DNA of 64,000 nucleotides from Halorubrum laminariae (GTDB lineage Archaea > Halobacteriota > Halobacteria > Halobacteriales > Haloferacaceae): contig NZ_JANHDL010000010.1 of assembly GCF_024494655.1 (NCBI RefSeq), positions 1 through 64,000 on the forward strand, read 5' to 3'. The first letter of the stretch is position 1. Each line of letters starts with the position of its first letter. This document shows positions 42,415 to 50,560 of the stretch, piece by piece. The translations under genes and the position numbers were made by a program. The notes under the pieces are model-generated. The model had not been told where the DNA came from. It saw only the letters and a program-made list of their open reading frames with translations, and ran no database searches.

Positions 42415-42879
42415 ATGCATTCTGAGCGACAGCGAGACCCAATCCGTCGTATCGACCCCCACCCGGACGAATCTGACGCAGCGACAGCGCCATGGGCCGA
42501 CCTTCGACTCGACGTCCCCAACGACCGGCGTGACGAGTCGATCGTGGCGTTCGTCGAGTGTGTCCTCGTTGAGCTCACCCACGAGGACGTCGGTGCCGAG
42601 TACCGGTCCTCGAACGCGTGGGGTGCTAAAATCGATCAGTACGTCGCCGCCGAGGCGACTGGCCAGCAGTTCATCAAGCGTCGGTACGACGAGCGCCTCG
42701 GGTGGGACGAGACGCAGATCACGCGTGAAGCGGTCCGCGACAAGCTGGTCTGGCAGCTCTCACGCTCCGAGTCGCTGGCAACGAATCGAAGCCACGCCAA
42801 GCCGGCCACCAACCCCGATACGTTCGTTGTGAAGCCCACGCAGCAACTGCGAACGGATTCAGGATGCGAGGAGTATTAA
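42415..42879 (+). CDS. Hypothetical protein, 154 aa
   Basis: Soluble and charged, with a conserved-looking centre (SNAWGAKIDQYVAAEATGQQ, FIKRRYDERLGWDETQITRE). No motif of known function. Its stop codon TAA is part of the left arm of the second TTAACCAACA inverted repeat. A hairpin leader precedes it. It recalls proteins seen near plasmid replication regions of haloarchaea, but I cannot name a function. Confidence 0.6.
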   Translation: MHSERQRDPIRRIDPHPDESDAATAPWADLRLDVPNDRRDESIVAFVECVLVELTHEDVGAEYRSSNAWGAKIDQYVAAEATGQQFIKRRYDERLGWDETQITREAVRDKLVWQLSRSESLATNRSHAKPATNPDTFVVKPTQQLRTDSGCEEY

Positions 42880-42916
42880 CCAACAAATGCGAGAGACTTC
42901 AGCGATTGTTGGTTAA
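42876..42916. repeat. Inverted repeat TTAACCAACA-N21-TGTTGGTTAA, copy 2
   Basis: Arms 42876-42885 and 42907-42916, spacer 21 nt. The left arm contains the stop codon of the upstream gene. Confidence 0.9.
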
Positions 42917-43027
42917 TCATAGAGAGTCCAAGTCAGCCACCTGCCTGTCCGCTCTCTCCAGCCTGCGAGTTTATCCGCGCCGGAAGGCGTGAGGCGCGCT
43001 CGAAGTGCGTGCCATAGTTGAGTTCCC

Positions 43028-43312
43028 ATGACTGGATCCGATATCCTCGACGACACGACAGCCGATCACGAGCGGCTTGAAACCGAACTTGTTGCACAGG
43101 ACCGGGATGCGGCCCGGGTCGCGACGGCAGACATCGACGAGCAAAGTGCCCGCCGTCTCGTGAATGATCTCATCGAGGACGATATGGTGAGGCCGATCCC
43201 TGACCAGCAAGTCCTGGTTCACGACCCCAGTGGCGAGGCCTTCGACTCGATCACCCAGCTCGCCGTGTTCCATCGCGGCTGGCGGGCCGCCAGAGACGCG
43301 GAGGACGACTGA
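43028..43312 (+). CDS. Small acidic protein, 94 aa
   Basis: Soluble and strongly acidic; helical first half (DHERLETELVAQDRDAARVA) and RRLVNDLIEDDMVRPIPDQQ. The final part (FHRGWRAARDAEDD) ends at a TGA that overlaps the ATG of the zinc protein at 43312. Small haloarchaeal plasmid-type protein of unknown function. Confidence 0.6.
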   Translation: MTGSDILDDTTADHERLETELVAQDRDAARVATADIDEQSARRLVNDLIEDDMVRPIPDQQVLVHDPSGEAFDSITQLAVFHRGWRAARDAEDD

Positions 43313-43635
43313 TGCAACAGACGCTTGCTGGGTGTGCCTTCTGCGATGCACGTCCCGATACAGAGATGGGCGAGGCACATACCTGGGGGAAAGACGAACG
43401 GGTGACGCACCCGATCTGCGTCGACTGTGCGCTCCAAGAGCGGCCTGATCCCGAGGAGCGCGATCATCACGCCTGCGACGGGTGTGGCCTCGTCGTCGAC
43501 GCCCTCGCGGCGCTCACGCGGTTCCGGGTGGAACTCGGCCATCTCGAGGGGCCGTTGCAGCTGTGTGGGCGATGTAGTCCCGGCGGGCCCGCGACGTACT
43601 GGACGCGAGATTTCGAGTCACACGTTGTCGAGTAG
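43312..43635 (+). CDS. Zinc-ribbon protein with four CxxC motifs, 107 aa
   Basis: CAFC (about residue 7), CVDC (about 38), CDGC (about 56) and CGRC (about 84) form two probable zinc-binding sites of four cysteines each. The stretch HTWGKDERVTHPICVDC is typical of treble-clef/zinc-ribbon haloarchaeal small proteins. Translationally coupled to 43028 (ATGA overlap). May bind nucleic acid; not shown. Confidence 0.75.
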   Translation: MQQTLAGCAFCDARPDTEMGEAHTWGKDERVTHPICVDCALQERPDPEERDHHACDGCGLVVDALAALTRFRVELGHLEGPLQLCGRCSPGGPATYWTRDFESHVVE

Positions 43636-43740
43636 CCGGTTAACTCGGTGGAGCGTCCCTCAGCGTCCGTTCACATAAGCCAGTAGCACGTCACTTGCCG
43701 CACCGATAGTCTGAAGTACACGGACTTCGGACTAACTCCT

Positions 43741-44448
43741 ATGGCTCCTGATCACGAGCACATTCGCCCAGATGGTGGAATCGACACGCTGGACCCGCCA
43801 CCGATCGACATCCTCACCGAAGACACGCTCGAGCCGGAGACGCTGGCCGAGAACGCGCCCCGGCTCGAAACAGTCGTGGAACTGCTCAACCGCCCAGCAC
43901 TCGCCCGCGTCTACATCTACATCTGCTACTGGGGCCCGGTCACTCCACCGGAAGCTATGGAGGCGCTCGATCTCTCGAAATCGACGGCCTACGAGTACGT
44001 CGACCGACTGGTCGATCTCGGCCTCGTCGACCGCGACGACTCGACACGCCCCCAGCAGCTGACCGCCGACCCGATCATCATCGTCGAGCAGTACGTCCCG
44101 ATCGTCATCACGCCGACCGCCCTCCACGCCCTCGGGCTCCAGGAGGTCGATGAGGACATCAAGTACTTCGTGGACCGGTACGGCCTCGGGAAGCTCATCG
44201 CTGCATTGCGCGGCGCCGGGCTCCACTTCGCGGGGAAGACGACTCAGCGGATGGTCGCCAGCGACATCGACGTGCGCGAGACGGAAGCGATGATGATCAT
44301 CTACGCGCTCAAACCCGCGCTTGCCGTCGGCCGGGAGCACGATCCGTTCTTCGAGTACCTCTTCCCGGATGTGCATGACGAGATGGATCTTCCCGATCTT
44401 GACGAGATAGCTGGTGCCCCGACGGATTCGTCGGACCCCGATAGGTGA
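43741..44448 (+). CDS. HTH regulator paired with a PIN-domain gene, 235 aa
   Basis: Residues about 55-100 form a winged helix (VVELLNRPALARVYIYICYW, then GPVTPPEAMEALDLSKSTAY EYVDRL). The C-terminal half (115-215) is a helical effector-like domain (FVDRYGLGKLIAALRGAGLH). Stop at 44448 is followed after 9 nt by a PIN-domain gene. This matches haloarchaeal HTH/PIN gene pairs (DUF7437-like, from memory), which are probably toxin-antitoxin units with the HTH protein as antitoxin/repressor. Confidence 0.75.
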   Translation: MAPDHEHIRPDGGIDTLDPPPIDILTEDTLEPETLAENAPRLETVVELLNRPALARVYIYICYWGPVTPPEAMEALDLSKSTAYEYVDRLVDLGLVDRDDSTRPQQLTADPIIIVEQYVPIVITPTALHALGLQEVDEDIKYFVDRYGLGKLIAALRGAGLHFAGKTTQRMVASDIDVRETEAMMIIYALKPALAVGREHDPFFEYLFPDVHDEMDLPDLDEIAGAPTDSSDPDR

Positions 44449-44457
44449 GTTCATCGG

Positions 44458-44988
44458 ATGGGTCGAGACACGCCATTATCCGCTGACCAGGACGTCCTCG
44501 TCGACGCGAACATCTTCTACGCGATCGGCCAGCCCTCGAATCCGCAGTACCAACGATTTCGCCGAGCCATCCAGCACGCCGGCGTCGTCTGCAAACTCCC
44601 CCGGCGCGTGATCGGCGAACTCGGTGGCTCAGAGACGGATCGTGTCCGGACGGCGCTCGACGAAGGATGGGCCGAGATCATCGATGCGCCATCACCAACG
44701 GACGGGGACGCTGTCGCGGCAAGCGATATCGCCAGACGGACCATCGCGAGTGAAACGACTAAAGCCGAGCACGAGGTCGAGAAGACGGACGCAATTCTTG
44801 CGGGCCTAGTCATTCAGTATGTGAGAGACCGCTCGACAACGGGTGTCGTCGTGCTCACAGACGATCAGCCCGCCAGGAAAGGCATCAAAAATGCCGTTCG
44901 AGCGCAAGGGTACACGGACGCGATCACGGTCTACGGCTTGGCGGACATCATCGGCGACGACCCGGGCGACTCGATGCGGCTGATCTAG
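44458..44988 (+). CDS. PIN-domain nuclease (toxin candidate), 176 aa
   Basis: The PIN fold is recognisable: first acid in DVLVDANIFYAI (Asp about residue 17), a central Glu (EVEKTDAILAGL, about 100-108) with Asp in KTDAIL, and late acid in VVVLTDDQPARKGIKNAV (about 130). These four acidic positions bind the metal in PIN RNases. The upstream HTH gene is the likely partner. The length fits VapC-like plus a small N-terminal extension. Confidence 0.75.
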   Translation: MGRDTPLSADQDVLVDANIFYAIGQPSNPQYQRFRRAIQHAGVVCKLPRRVIGELGGSETDRVRTALDEGWAEIIDAPSPTDGDAVAASDIARRTIASETTKAEHEVEKTDAILAGLVIQYVRDRSTTGVVVLTDDQPARKGIKNAVRAQGYTDAITVYGLADIIGDDPGDSMRLI

Positions 44989-45589
44989 ACCGAGTAGTGA
45001 CCCTCATTCCGAAAGCCCTCAGCCGCTCGGCATCCCACGCCCCACGCTGCGCGCCTCGTCCCTCGGTGCTTGCGGAGTCGGGGGACGACCGAAGCGGCCT
45101 CGCCCTTTCTGAGTCCACCAGGTAGTGGCTGGAGCACAGAGCGTCGAGAGTGGATGAACAGGTGATTCGTAACGGCTCGCCCCGCTCGCCGCTGCCGCCC
45201 TCCGCGTCGCTCGCGACCGACCATTCCGGGCATGCGGGCGCTCTCTGCACCGCCCGCGCCCGTTCCGGGCTAAAATGAATATGGTCTCGACGCCAGCGCT
45301 TCACCCGTCCGGGTCCTCCGGACCTCGGCTCCGCCGACCGCGACGGACAGTGGTTGCGTCGCGGCGAACGGGGAATGCGCTGGCCGCTCGCTCCGGGCGG
45401 GTCGGCGCGCGCGGCTGGATGGTTGGCCGCCTCGGGCGCGCTCTCGCTCGCGCCCAAGAGGGCGCTCGCGAAGGCGCGAGCGAGAGCGCGCAGACGAGTC
45501 TATTGGCCGTTGTCGTCGTAGAGAAATCCGCGATGTAGCAGCATCGCGGTGTCGGACGCGTGAGCGCCTTCAGGAACAGGTAAGTTCCA
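44989..45589. other. 601-bp G+C-rich gap with a large hairpin
   Basis: No credible gene is seen. The DNA is very G+C rich with repeated CGAGCG/CGCTCG words and one perfect 18-bp inverted repeat (45437-45490). The long frames crossing it have a shadow-like composition. It could hold a small RNA, an origin or a recombination remnant. Confidence 0.5.
45437..45490. repeat. Perfect 18-bp inverted repeat with 18-nt loop
   Basis: CGCGCTCTCGCTCGCGCC (45437-45454) is exactly complementary to GGCGCGAGCGAGAGCGCG (45473-45490). The loop of 18 nt itself is G/C rich. Located 100 bp before the RPA-like gene. Confidence 0.85.
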
Positions 45590-46453
45590 ATGTCTAGTAC
45601 AAACTCGAGTCGCAAGGTTGTTTCGGTCGATGAACAGGCGTTCGAACAAGCGGACAAGCAGGCAGTCGATGAAGACGGCTTCCCGATCGTCGACGAGACG
45701 CCGGAGTTCGAGGCGACGGTCGAAGAGGAAACGCAGGCAAAAGTGGATGCGAATCACCCGGACGGAATCGCGGACACGAGCGAGGACCGAATTCACGGCG
45801 TCACCCTCGAACAGGAGGAGCGCATTCAGGCGCGGGAAGCCGAACTGGAACGCATCAGTGCCCAGGCCGAGCTAGGAACGCAGGACGGTCGCGAGGAGCG
45901 CACGCGGGAGGTCGTCAGCGAACTGTGTGGCCGTGACGAGCCGAAATCGAAGGAGTACACGGATCCCCGGGAGGAGCTGACGCAAGAGGAACTCGCGGAG
46001 GTGAACACGCAGGCGATGCGGATCAGCGACGAAGTGCAGGGCGGCTGGGTGAGAGCGGTCGTCGCGAAGCAGTTGGCCGAGCGGGTGCAGCGCGGTCAAG
46101 ACATAACGAAGGCGGTGTTAGAGCTGGTAGACGAACTGAAGGCAACGCCGGGAGCAGTCGTGCCCATTGCGGATGTGCCGGATATCGCGGTCGGTGAGGT
46201 GACCGTTGAAGGCCAGGTAATCGAACTCTGGTCTCCCAGTAGTAGCGCGATTCAACAAGTCGGGCTGATAGCGGATGACAGCGGGAAAATCAAGTTCACC
46301 TGCTGGGAGAAATCCGGGCAGACAGTGGTGCGTGAAGGTCAGACAGTGCGGTTCCGGGCGGCTGCGAAGAACTGGTACGAAGGTCGGTGCTCAATCGCGC
46401 TGACCGGGTGGTCGCGTATCGAATTCCCAGAGCGCGGCCGCTGGTGGGAATAG
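45590..46453 (+). CDS. RPA-like single-stranded DNA-binding protein, 287 aa
   Basis: Residues about 185-285 form an OB fold (IADVPDIAVGEVTVEGQVIE, then GLIADDSGKIKFTCWEKSGQ, VREGQTVRFRAAAKNWYEGR). Residues 60-180 are charged helices (EEERIQAREAELERISAQAE, RAVVAKQLAERVQRGQDITK), as in plasmid-encoded RPA1-related proteins of haloarchaea. It should bind single-stranded DNA during replication or transfer. Start at 45590 (MSSTNSSRK). Confidence 0.8.
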   Translation: MSSTNSSRKVVSVDEQAFEQADKQAVDEDGFPIVDETPEFEATVEEETQAKVDANHPDGIADTSEDRIHGVTLEQEERIQAREAELERISAQAELGTQDGREERTREVVSELCGRDEPKSKEYTDPREELTQEELAEVNTQAMRISDEVQGGWVRAVVAKQLAERVQRGQDITKAVLELVDELKATPGAVVPIADVPDIAVGEVTVEGQVIELWSPSSSAIQQVGLIADDSGKIKFTCWEKSGQTVVREGQTVRFRAAAKNWYEGRCSIALTGWSRIEFPERGRWWE

Positions 46454-46676
46454 CCGGGGCGACGCGCCCCTTTTTTGCTGGTGTGTACGCGTCACCGCCA
46501 CCTCCCACCACCTCCACGGTCCGGGCTGCTCACGGCGCTGTGCGCCGTTGCGCGGCCGGGCTTTCGCCACCGCAGCCCATCGGTGGCAGCGCCGTCCCGT
46601 GTGATGTGTATGTGCCCCTCGATGGGTGAGGGGCGTTCCGAGAGACGCGATCCGCGTGAGTCCCCTCGTGCGTACC

Positions 46677-47603
46677 ATGGCAACGAGAAACATCTATGAG
46701 ACGACGTTCGACGAAGACGTCCAGACCGACGCGGAGTTGAATCAGTGTCCCGAATGCGACGGTCGGGTCACCACTAATGCAGTCGAAACCGTCTGCGAGG
46801 ACTGTGGGCTCGTCGTCGACGAGCATCAAATCGACCACGGGCCGGAGTGGCGAGGGTTCGATGACGACGAGCGAGAGCGCACGGGCGCTCCGTTGACGGC
46901 GGCCCGCCACGATCGAGGGTTGTCGACGGAGATCGGCCGCGGAACCGATGCGAACGGGAACGAACTCTCAGGACAGAAGCGACGCCGACTGTTCCGGATG
47001 CGGCGTGAACAGACCCGTGGGCGGTTTCAGTCGAAAGCTGAACGCAACCTCGCACACGGGCTTAGTGAAGTCCGCCGGGTCAGTAGTGCGCTCGAACTGT
47101 CCGAGACGATCCGTGACCAGGCCTGCCAGCTATTCCGCAGCGCTCAGAACGAGGACCTCCTGCAGGGCCGCTCAATCGAGGCGATAGCCGCCGCGAGTGT
47201 CTACGGAGCGTGTCGGTGCAACGGGCGGCCGCGAACGCTCGACGACATCACCGATTCAGCGCGCGTCGAGCAATCGCGGGTGACGAACGCATACACGACG
47301 CTGAATACGGAGCTTGGCCTGCCAGCCCAGCCCGTGACGCCCAGTGCGTTCGTTCCGCGGTTGGCGTCGGAGCTCGACGTCTCCGATCAGATCCGGCAGC
47401 GGGCTCGGCAGCTGGCGGAAGCATCCGAATCGACCGGAGCAACCACGGGGGTTCGACCATCCGGGTTCGCCGCAGCCTGTCTGTACAAAGCCGGACGCGA
47501 AGACGGGCGGTGGCTCACCCAGTCGGACATCGCTGAAGTAGCGAACGTCTCAGCGGTCACCGTTCGGACCCACCGCGACACACTGGACGAACTGGCTGTC
47601 TAA
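46677..47603 (+). CDS. tfb: Transcription initiation factor TFB, 308 aa
   Basis: Start at 46677 (MATRNIYETTFDEDVQTDAE) rather than 46626. An N-terminal zinc ribbon (CPEC and CEDC, residues 22-46) precedes the B-finger/linker (RGFDDDERERTGAP) and two cyclin-like repeats (about 115-205 and 210-305), with a final HTH (SQSDIAEVANVSAVTVRTHR-type). It bridges TBP and RNA polymerase. Haloarchaea have many TFBs, often on plasmids, and this one shares the element with a TBP. Slightly shorter than chromosomal TFBs (about 320 aa). Confidence 0.96.
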   Translation: MATRNIYETTFDEDVQTDAELNQCPECDGRVTTNAVETVCEDCGLVVDEHQIDHGPEWRGFDDDERERTGAPLTAARHDRGLSTEIGRGTDANGNELSGQKRRRLFRMRREQTRGRFQSKAERNLAHGLSEVRRVSSALELSETIRDQACQLFRSAQNEDLLQGRSIEAIAAASVYGACRCNGRPRTLDDITDSARVEQSRVTNAYTTLNTELGLPAQPVTPSAFVPRLASELDVSDQIRQRARQLAEASESTGATTGVRPSGFAAACLYKAGREDGRWLTQSDIAEVANVSAVTVRTHRDTLDELAV

Positions 47604-47638
47604 CGCCTCTACTGTTGATTTTCAGTTGTCTGTAGAGG

Positions 47639-47725
47639 CTGTCATAGAACGCTTTCAGCGAAGTTGATTTCATCTATCTCTACGGTGAACACGCCGATAA
47701 GCAAGCCTGCGAATTGACTATTTGG
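47639..47725 (+). repeat. Intergenic repeat copy, CATAGAAC left end
   Basis: CTGTCATAGAACGCTTTCAG opens the copy and AACACGCCGATAAGCAAGCC TGCGAA closes it, about 87 bp, just after TFB and before a small membrane gene. It marks the start of the second array. Confidence 0.65.
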
Positions 47726-47788
47726 TGTAGGTTCCAGTAGTGCGATTTAATCAGCAGGTTCATACTGAACGGATTTATTTTTGAAGTA

Positions 47789-48016
47789 ATGTCTGTTCTT
47801 CGAACGGTACTATTTGATTGGGACGTGAATCGGGTTTCCAGGATTACTGCAGTTGGACTAGCCCTTTACATCTCACAGGATATAGCGGATGAATTTCTCA
47901 CAGAGTTAGTCGTCGTAATTATACTCTGTGGCACGCTCGATATCGTGCTTAACATCGTACTTAACCGGCTGTGGTCGCTTGTGGTTCGCATCTCGGACCG
48001 GCTGAAAGCCGAGTAA
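47789..48016 (+). CDS. Small membrane protein, 75 aa, 2 TM
   Basis: Polar start (MSVLRTVLFDWDVNRVSR) and two hydrophobic segments (ITAVGLALYISQDIADEFLT, ELVVVIILCGTLDIVLNIVL), then a basic tail. First unit of the second array, bounded by repeats at 47639 and 48031. Function unknown. Confidence 0.6.
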   Translation: MSVLRTVLFDWDVNRVSRITAVGLALYISQDIADEFLTELVVVIILCGTLDIVLNIVLNRLWSLVVRISDRLKAE

Positions 48017-48030
48017 CTTGATATATCCGT

Positions 48031-48119
48031 CACCTGTACTTACCGAATCTGATCACCACATCGAGGCGAGTTCTCCTCAGCTGATTTGGACTGAAACACC
48101 CGGTAGGTGAATGTGCGAA
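48031..48119 (+). repeat. Intergenic repeat copy, 89 bp, identical to 50793
   Basis: CACCTGTACTTACCGAATCT opens and CGGTAGGTGAATGTGCGAA closes. The 89 bp are identical to 50793-50881, whereas the bases on either side differ, which defines the element boundaries. Confidence 0.9.
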
Positions 48120-48131
48120 GTTACGGGTGAC

Positions 48132-48338
48132 TTAGCCTGCTATGCGTTGCGCAATCAGGAACGAGACAGTCAGCAAAAGCCACGTACCGATGAGGATAGC
48201 CCACGTTATCGGGTCACTCAGGTAGGTTATTGCTTCCTCTGTTGGGTAGAGAATGAACACCCACATCGGTAGCCCAATTACGACACAGGCGAGAAAGAAG
48301 GCGAGCACTTGAACCACTTGATTATCAAAATAATCCAC
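48132..48338 (-). CDS. Small membrane protein, 68 aa, 2 TM
   Basis: MDYFDNQVVQVLAFFLACVV and a second TM (WAILIGTWLLLTVSFLIAQR) flank a polar loop with LYPTEEAITYLSDP. It reads leftwards towards the repeat at 48031. Function unknown. Confidence 0.6.
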   Translation of the reverse strand: MDYFDNQVVQVLAFFLACVVIGLPMWVFILYPTEEAITYLSDPITWAILIGTWLLLTVSFLIAQRIAG

Positions 48339-48396
48339 GCCGAATCTGTCAGAGGATTACCGACGAGTATCCGTCAAGGCTTCGGTGAGTGGGACG

Positions 48397-48453
48397 CCTG
48401 TACTTACCGTTTGTCGGGGTAGTCATAGACGGTGTGTGTGTGCCGTTTGATGA
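48397..48453 (+). repeat. Short intergenic repeat copy
   Basis: CCTGTACTTACCGTTTGTCG, then GGTAGTCATAGACGGTGTGT GTGTGCC. Left motif and a CATAGA word occur in one short copy; rearranged. Confidence 0.55.
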
Positions 48454-48479
48454 CGCTCGCTGCCGAGGAGCACGATCAG

Positions 48480-48635
48480 TTACTCGGAAATCCGGTGGTG
48501 CCCGATCTCGTCTGATCCACAGTCAGGACATTGATCTGCGTCTGGTGGGAGCTTCGTTCCGCAGTGGCGGCACTCAACGACGACCTCCGGCTTATCACCG
48601 GGGAGTAGCCGAGCGAGTACCGCACGGCCACTCAT
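48480..48635 (-). CDS. 51-residue zinc-ribbon protein
   Basis: ATG at 48635 to TAA at 48480 encodes MSGRAVLARLLPGDKPEVVV, then ECRHCGTKLPPDADQCPDCG and SDEIGHHRISE. Two C-x2-C pairs form a rubredoxin-like or zinc-ribbon knuckle typical of small haloarchaeal zinc proteins. Unlike its neighbours it is soluble, so the array is not limited to membrane proteins. Confidence 0.65.
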   Translation of the reverse strand: MSGRAVLARLLPGDKPEVVVECRHCGTKLPPDADQCPDCGSDEIGHHRISE

Positions 48636-48796
48636 GAGTATCCGATATTCCGGCAGCAGTGAGTTAATGGTACTGGTGCGGGATTTTCTCCGGAAATCCG
48701 GGGGTGTACAACCAGTAAACCCGCCAAAGGCTTATCTTCCAACCGGAGTGAACTCCACGTGGAAGGACCTGTCACACGCTCCTTTCACCCCTAGGC

Positions 48797-48949
48797 ATGC
48801 CTACCGATGACTCGTCGCTTGGTCAGTGTCCGGACTGCGGGGACCCGATTACCTCTGCGTGGTTGCTTGTTGAATACAGGAAAGACGATGGGACTGACGG
48901 CGTTTGGGCAGAGTGTCCATCGTGTGGGGACGTCGTCGCGCCAGAGTAG
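48797..48949 (+). CDS. 50-residue zinc-binding protein (DUF7837-like)
   Basis: ATG at 48797 to TAG encodes MPTDDSSLGQCPDCGDPITS, then AWLLVEYRKDDGTDGVWAEC and PSCGDVVAPE. CPDC and CPSC bracket a short beta hairpin, a pattern I recall as the DUF7837 zinc-binding family. Probably soluble and nucleic-acid- or protein-binding. Followed 53 nt later by the TRAM protein. Confidence 0.65.
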   Translation: MPTDDSSLGQCPDCGDPITSAWLLVEYRKDDGTDGVWAECPSCGDVVAPE

Positions 48950-49002
48950 TAAGACAGCACCATCAAGTGGCCTTCACAGCGTATCTCAATCAGAACACGA
49001 GA

Positions 49003-49413
49003 ATGGAGATTCCCACCCAACTGCGGTGTCTATTCGCTGGCGCTGTCGAACAGCAAGACGGGACGTATCTCATTAAGATTCCCGAGCGCGAGATAGACCG
49101 TGGCGAGCTGCAGCAGGGCGACACGTACCGCGTGGCTGTTCTCGGAGCAGCAACCACCGACGACGCTGCCGAGACCCCCACCGACTCACAGCGCGAGCAG
49201 ACGCCGAGCACGCCACCGGTTGGCGAAGGTGAGCAGCGAACCGTCGAAATCGAAGATATTGGCGATCAAGGAGACGGCATCACGCGTGTCGAGCGTGGCT
49301 TCGTCGTCATTGTCCCTGATACCGAGCGCGGCGAGCGTGTCACCGTCGAAATCACCGACGTCACTGAGAACGTTGCCTTTGCCGAGATCACCGAGCGCGA
49401 AAATCACGACTAA
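49003..49413 (+). CDS. TRAM-domain protein, 136 aa
   Basis: The C-terminal half (about residues 75-132) is a TRAM domain: RTVEIEDIGDQGDGITRVER, then GFVVIVPDTERGERVTVEIT and NVAFAEI. TRAM domains bind RNA and act as RNA chaperones in archaea. The N-terminal part (1-45: QLRCLFAGAVEQQDGTYLIK) recalls another small beta domain, linked by a disordered Thr/Pro/Ser stretch. Start at 49003 (MEIPTQLRCLF); an ORF extension to 48904 is not protein-like. Confidence 0.85.
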   Translation: MEIPTQLRCLFAGAVEQQDGTYLIKIPEREIDRGELQQGDTYRVAVLGAATTDDAAETPTDSQREQTPSTPPVGEGEQRTVEIEDIGDQGDGITRVERGFVVIVPDTERGERVTVEITDVTENVAFAEITERENHD

Positions 49414-49816
49414 CAATTCCCGGGTCTGATATCTGTCTGAGCGAGTGCTGGCCCGTGAGCTCGTCCTAGTAGACGATTGGTGTGGTGCAGCCACACACTC
49501 AGTGACACTCTCGGGGAGAGGGCGTTCCATATACAGTAACTACTAGTAGACTCGGAGAGAACGATATCAGTCGTATCACCGGCTCTTATTGGTGAAATCC
49601 CGGAGGTATAGTGTGCCGACGATTAACTTCTAGTGCGCTTCTCTTCACCAGTGTGTCCGGTGCAATAGCCGCTCAGTAGGTGGCGCATTTTGTATACTCA
49701 CACTTAAAGAAGACAGTACAAGCTACACAAAGATAGGGCTACTCGGAGCGGAACGCTGTCACCCGTTCTACGGTAGCCGTACACTTTTTATGCGGTAGTA
49801 CGTAGACTAATTCAGT
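49414..49816. other. 403-bp gap with degenerate repeat tail
   Basis: No ORF with coding character. It contains a repeat tail at about 49650-49690, a CACCCGTTCTACGG word near 49758 that resembles a degenerate GTTCTATGAC end, and a TATA-like CTTTTTATGC near 49785 for the next small gene. Confidence 0.45.
49650..49690 (+). repeat. Intergenic repeat tail
   Basis: GTGTGTCCGGTGCAATAGCC, then GCTCAGTAGGTGGCGC, matching the tail consensus GTGAAACAGCCGCTTAGTAGG. The left part is not recognisable. Confidence 0.45.
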
Positions 49817-49915
49817 ATGTCACGGTCAAAGCTCATCGCAGGTGTCGCTATTGTTGCTATCATTAGTATTCTTCTCCGTCGTCGTGGAGATGGAGCAGCG
49901 GAATCCGATAACTGA
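49817..49915 (+). CDS. 32-residue single-TM peptide
   Basis: ATG at 49817 to TGA encodes MSRSKLIAGVAIVAIISILL, then RRRGDGAAESDN. It has the same plan as the 40-residue peptide at 24411-24533: one TM, RRR and an acidic tail. A TATA-like CTTTTTATGC lies about 27 nt upstream. The stop is followed after 5 nt by a repeat copy. Confidence 0.55.
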   Translation: MSRSKLIAGVAIVAIISILLRRRGDGAAESDN

Positions 49916-49920
49916 TTCAA

Positions 49921-50015
49921 CTGTACTTACCGAAGCTACGCATCACATCGAGGCGGATTCTTACCAGCCTATTTGGAGTGAAACAGCCGCTTAGTCGGTG
50001 TGCGTACTGAACAGA
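49921..50015 (+). repeat. Intergenic repeat copy, CTGTACTTACCG left end and GTACTGAAC right end
   Basis: CTGTACTTACCGAAGCTACG opens; ATTTGGAGTGAAACAGCCGC, TTAGTCGGTGTGCGTACTGA and ACAG close it. About 95 bp, one of the best copies. Confidence 0.85.
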
Positions 50016-50021
50016 CTGCAT

Positions 50022-50429
50022 TTACTGGGGCGTTTTGTTCCGGAGCCAACGCTCCCCACCTGCGAGGAGAGCGTACGCGACGAGGTAGAACGGTGTCAGG
50101 TAGAACACGAGGGAGAACCCCGGGGCATCACCGTGATTGTTCCAGAGTGGGAGTGTGTGACAGAACAGGAGGATGCACGCCAGTAACACGGCGGGGCTTC
50201 TCAGGTCGAATTGTAGCCAGAGCAGGATCGGGATGCCCACGGTTCCGAATCCCAGGAGTGAATACCAGAGCACAGCCCACCAGACTGGCCCATGAATGGT
50301 GGTCGAGGGAGACAAGAGGTACACGTAGCCGAGTACGAGCCCAGTGTAGACGAGACTGGCTACGGTGCTACTGAGGAGCGACCGCCCCCAGCTTTCAGTC
50401 TGTTTAACACGCCCGAGGTTCGGTCGCAT
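50022..50429 (-). CDS. Membrane protein, 135 aa, 4 TM
   Basis: Starts MRPNLGRVKQTESWGRSLLS, then four hydrophobic segments (about residues 19-38, 45-65, 70-88 and 100-120) with a basic C-terminal tail (GGERWLRNKTPQ). It lies head-on between repeats at 49921 and 50466. Function unknown. Confidence 0.65.
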   Translation of the reverse strand: MRPNLGRVKQTESWGRSLLSSTVASLVYTGLVLGYVYLLSPSTTIHGPVWWAVLWYSLLGFGTVGIPILLWLQFDLRSPAVLLACILLFCHTLPLWNNHGDAPGFSLVFYLTPFYLVAYALLAGGERWLRNKTPQ

Positions 50430-50465
50430 ATATTATGAAATGTCCGTGATTAGTAAATATTTTGT

Positions 50466-50552
50466 CTGTACTTAGCGAAGTCACGCACCACAGCAAGGTA
50501 GGTTCTTACCAGCGAATTTGGAGTGAAACAGCTGCTCAATAGGTGTGCGAAT
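50466..50552 (+). repeat. Intergenic repeat copy, CTGTACTTAGCG left end
   Basis: CTGTACTTAGCGAAGTCACG opens; ATTTGGAGTGAAACAGCTGC, TCAATAGGTGTGCGAATATA closes. Tail close to the copy at 24592. About 87 bp. Confidence 0.8.
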
Positions 50553-50560
50553 ATATCGAG

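Noticed and set aside
44989..45589. Additional genes in the G+C-rich gap
   Set aside because: Frames here on both strands are Arg/Ala/Pro-rich with no start context and overlap the large hairpin.
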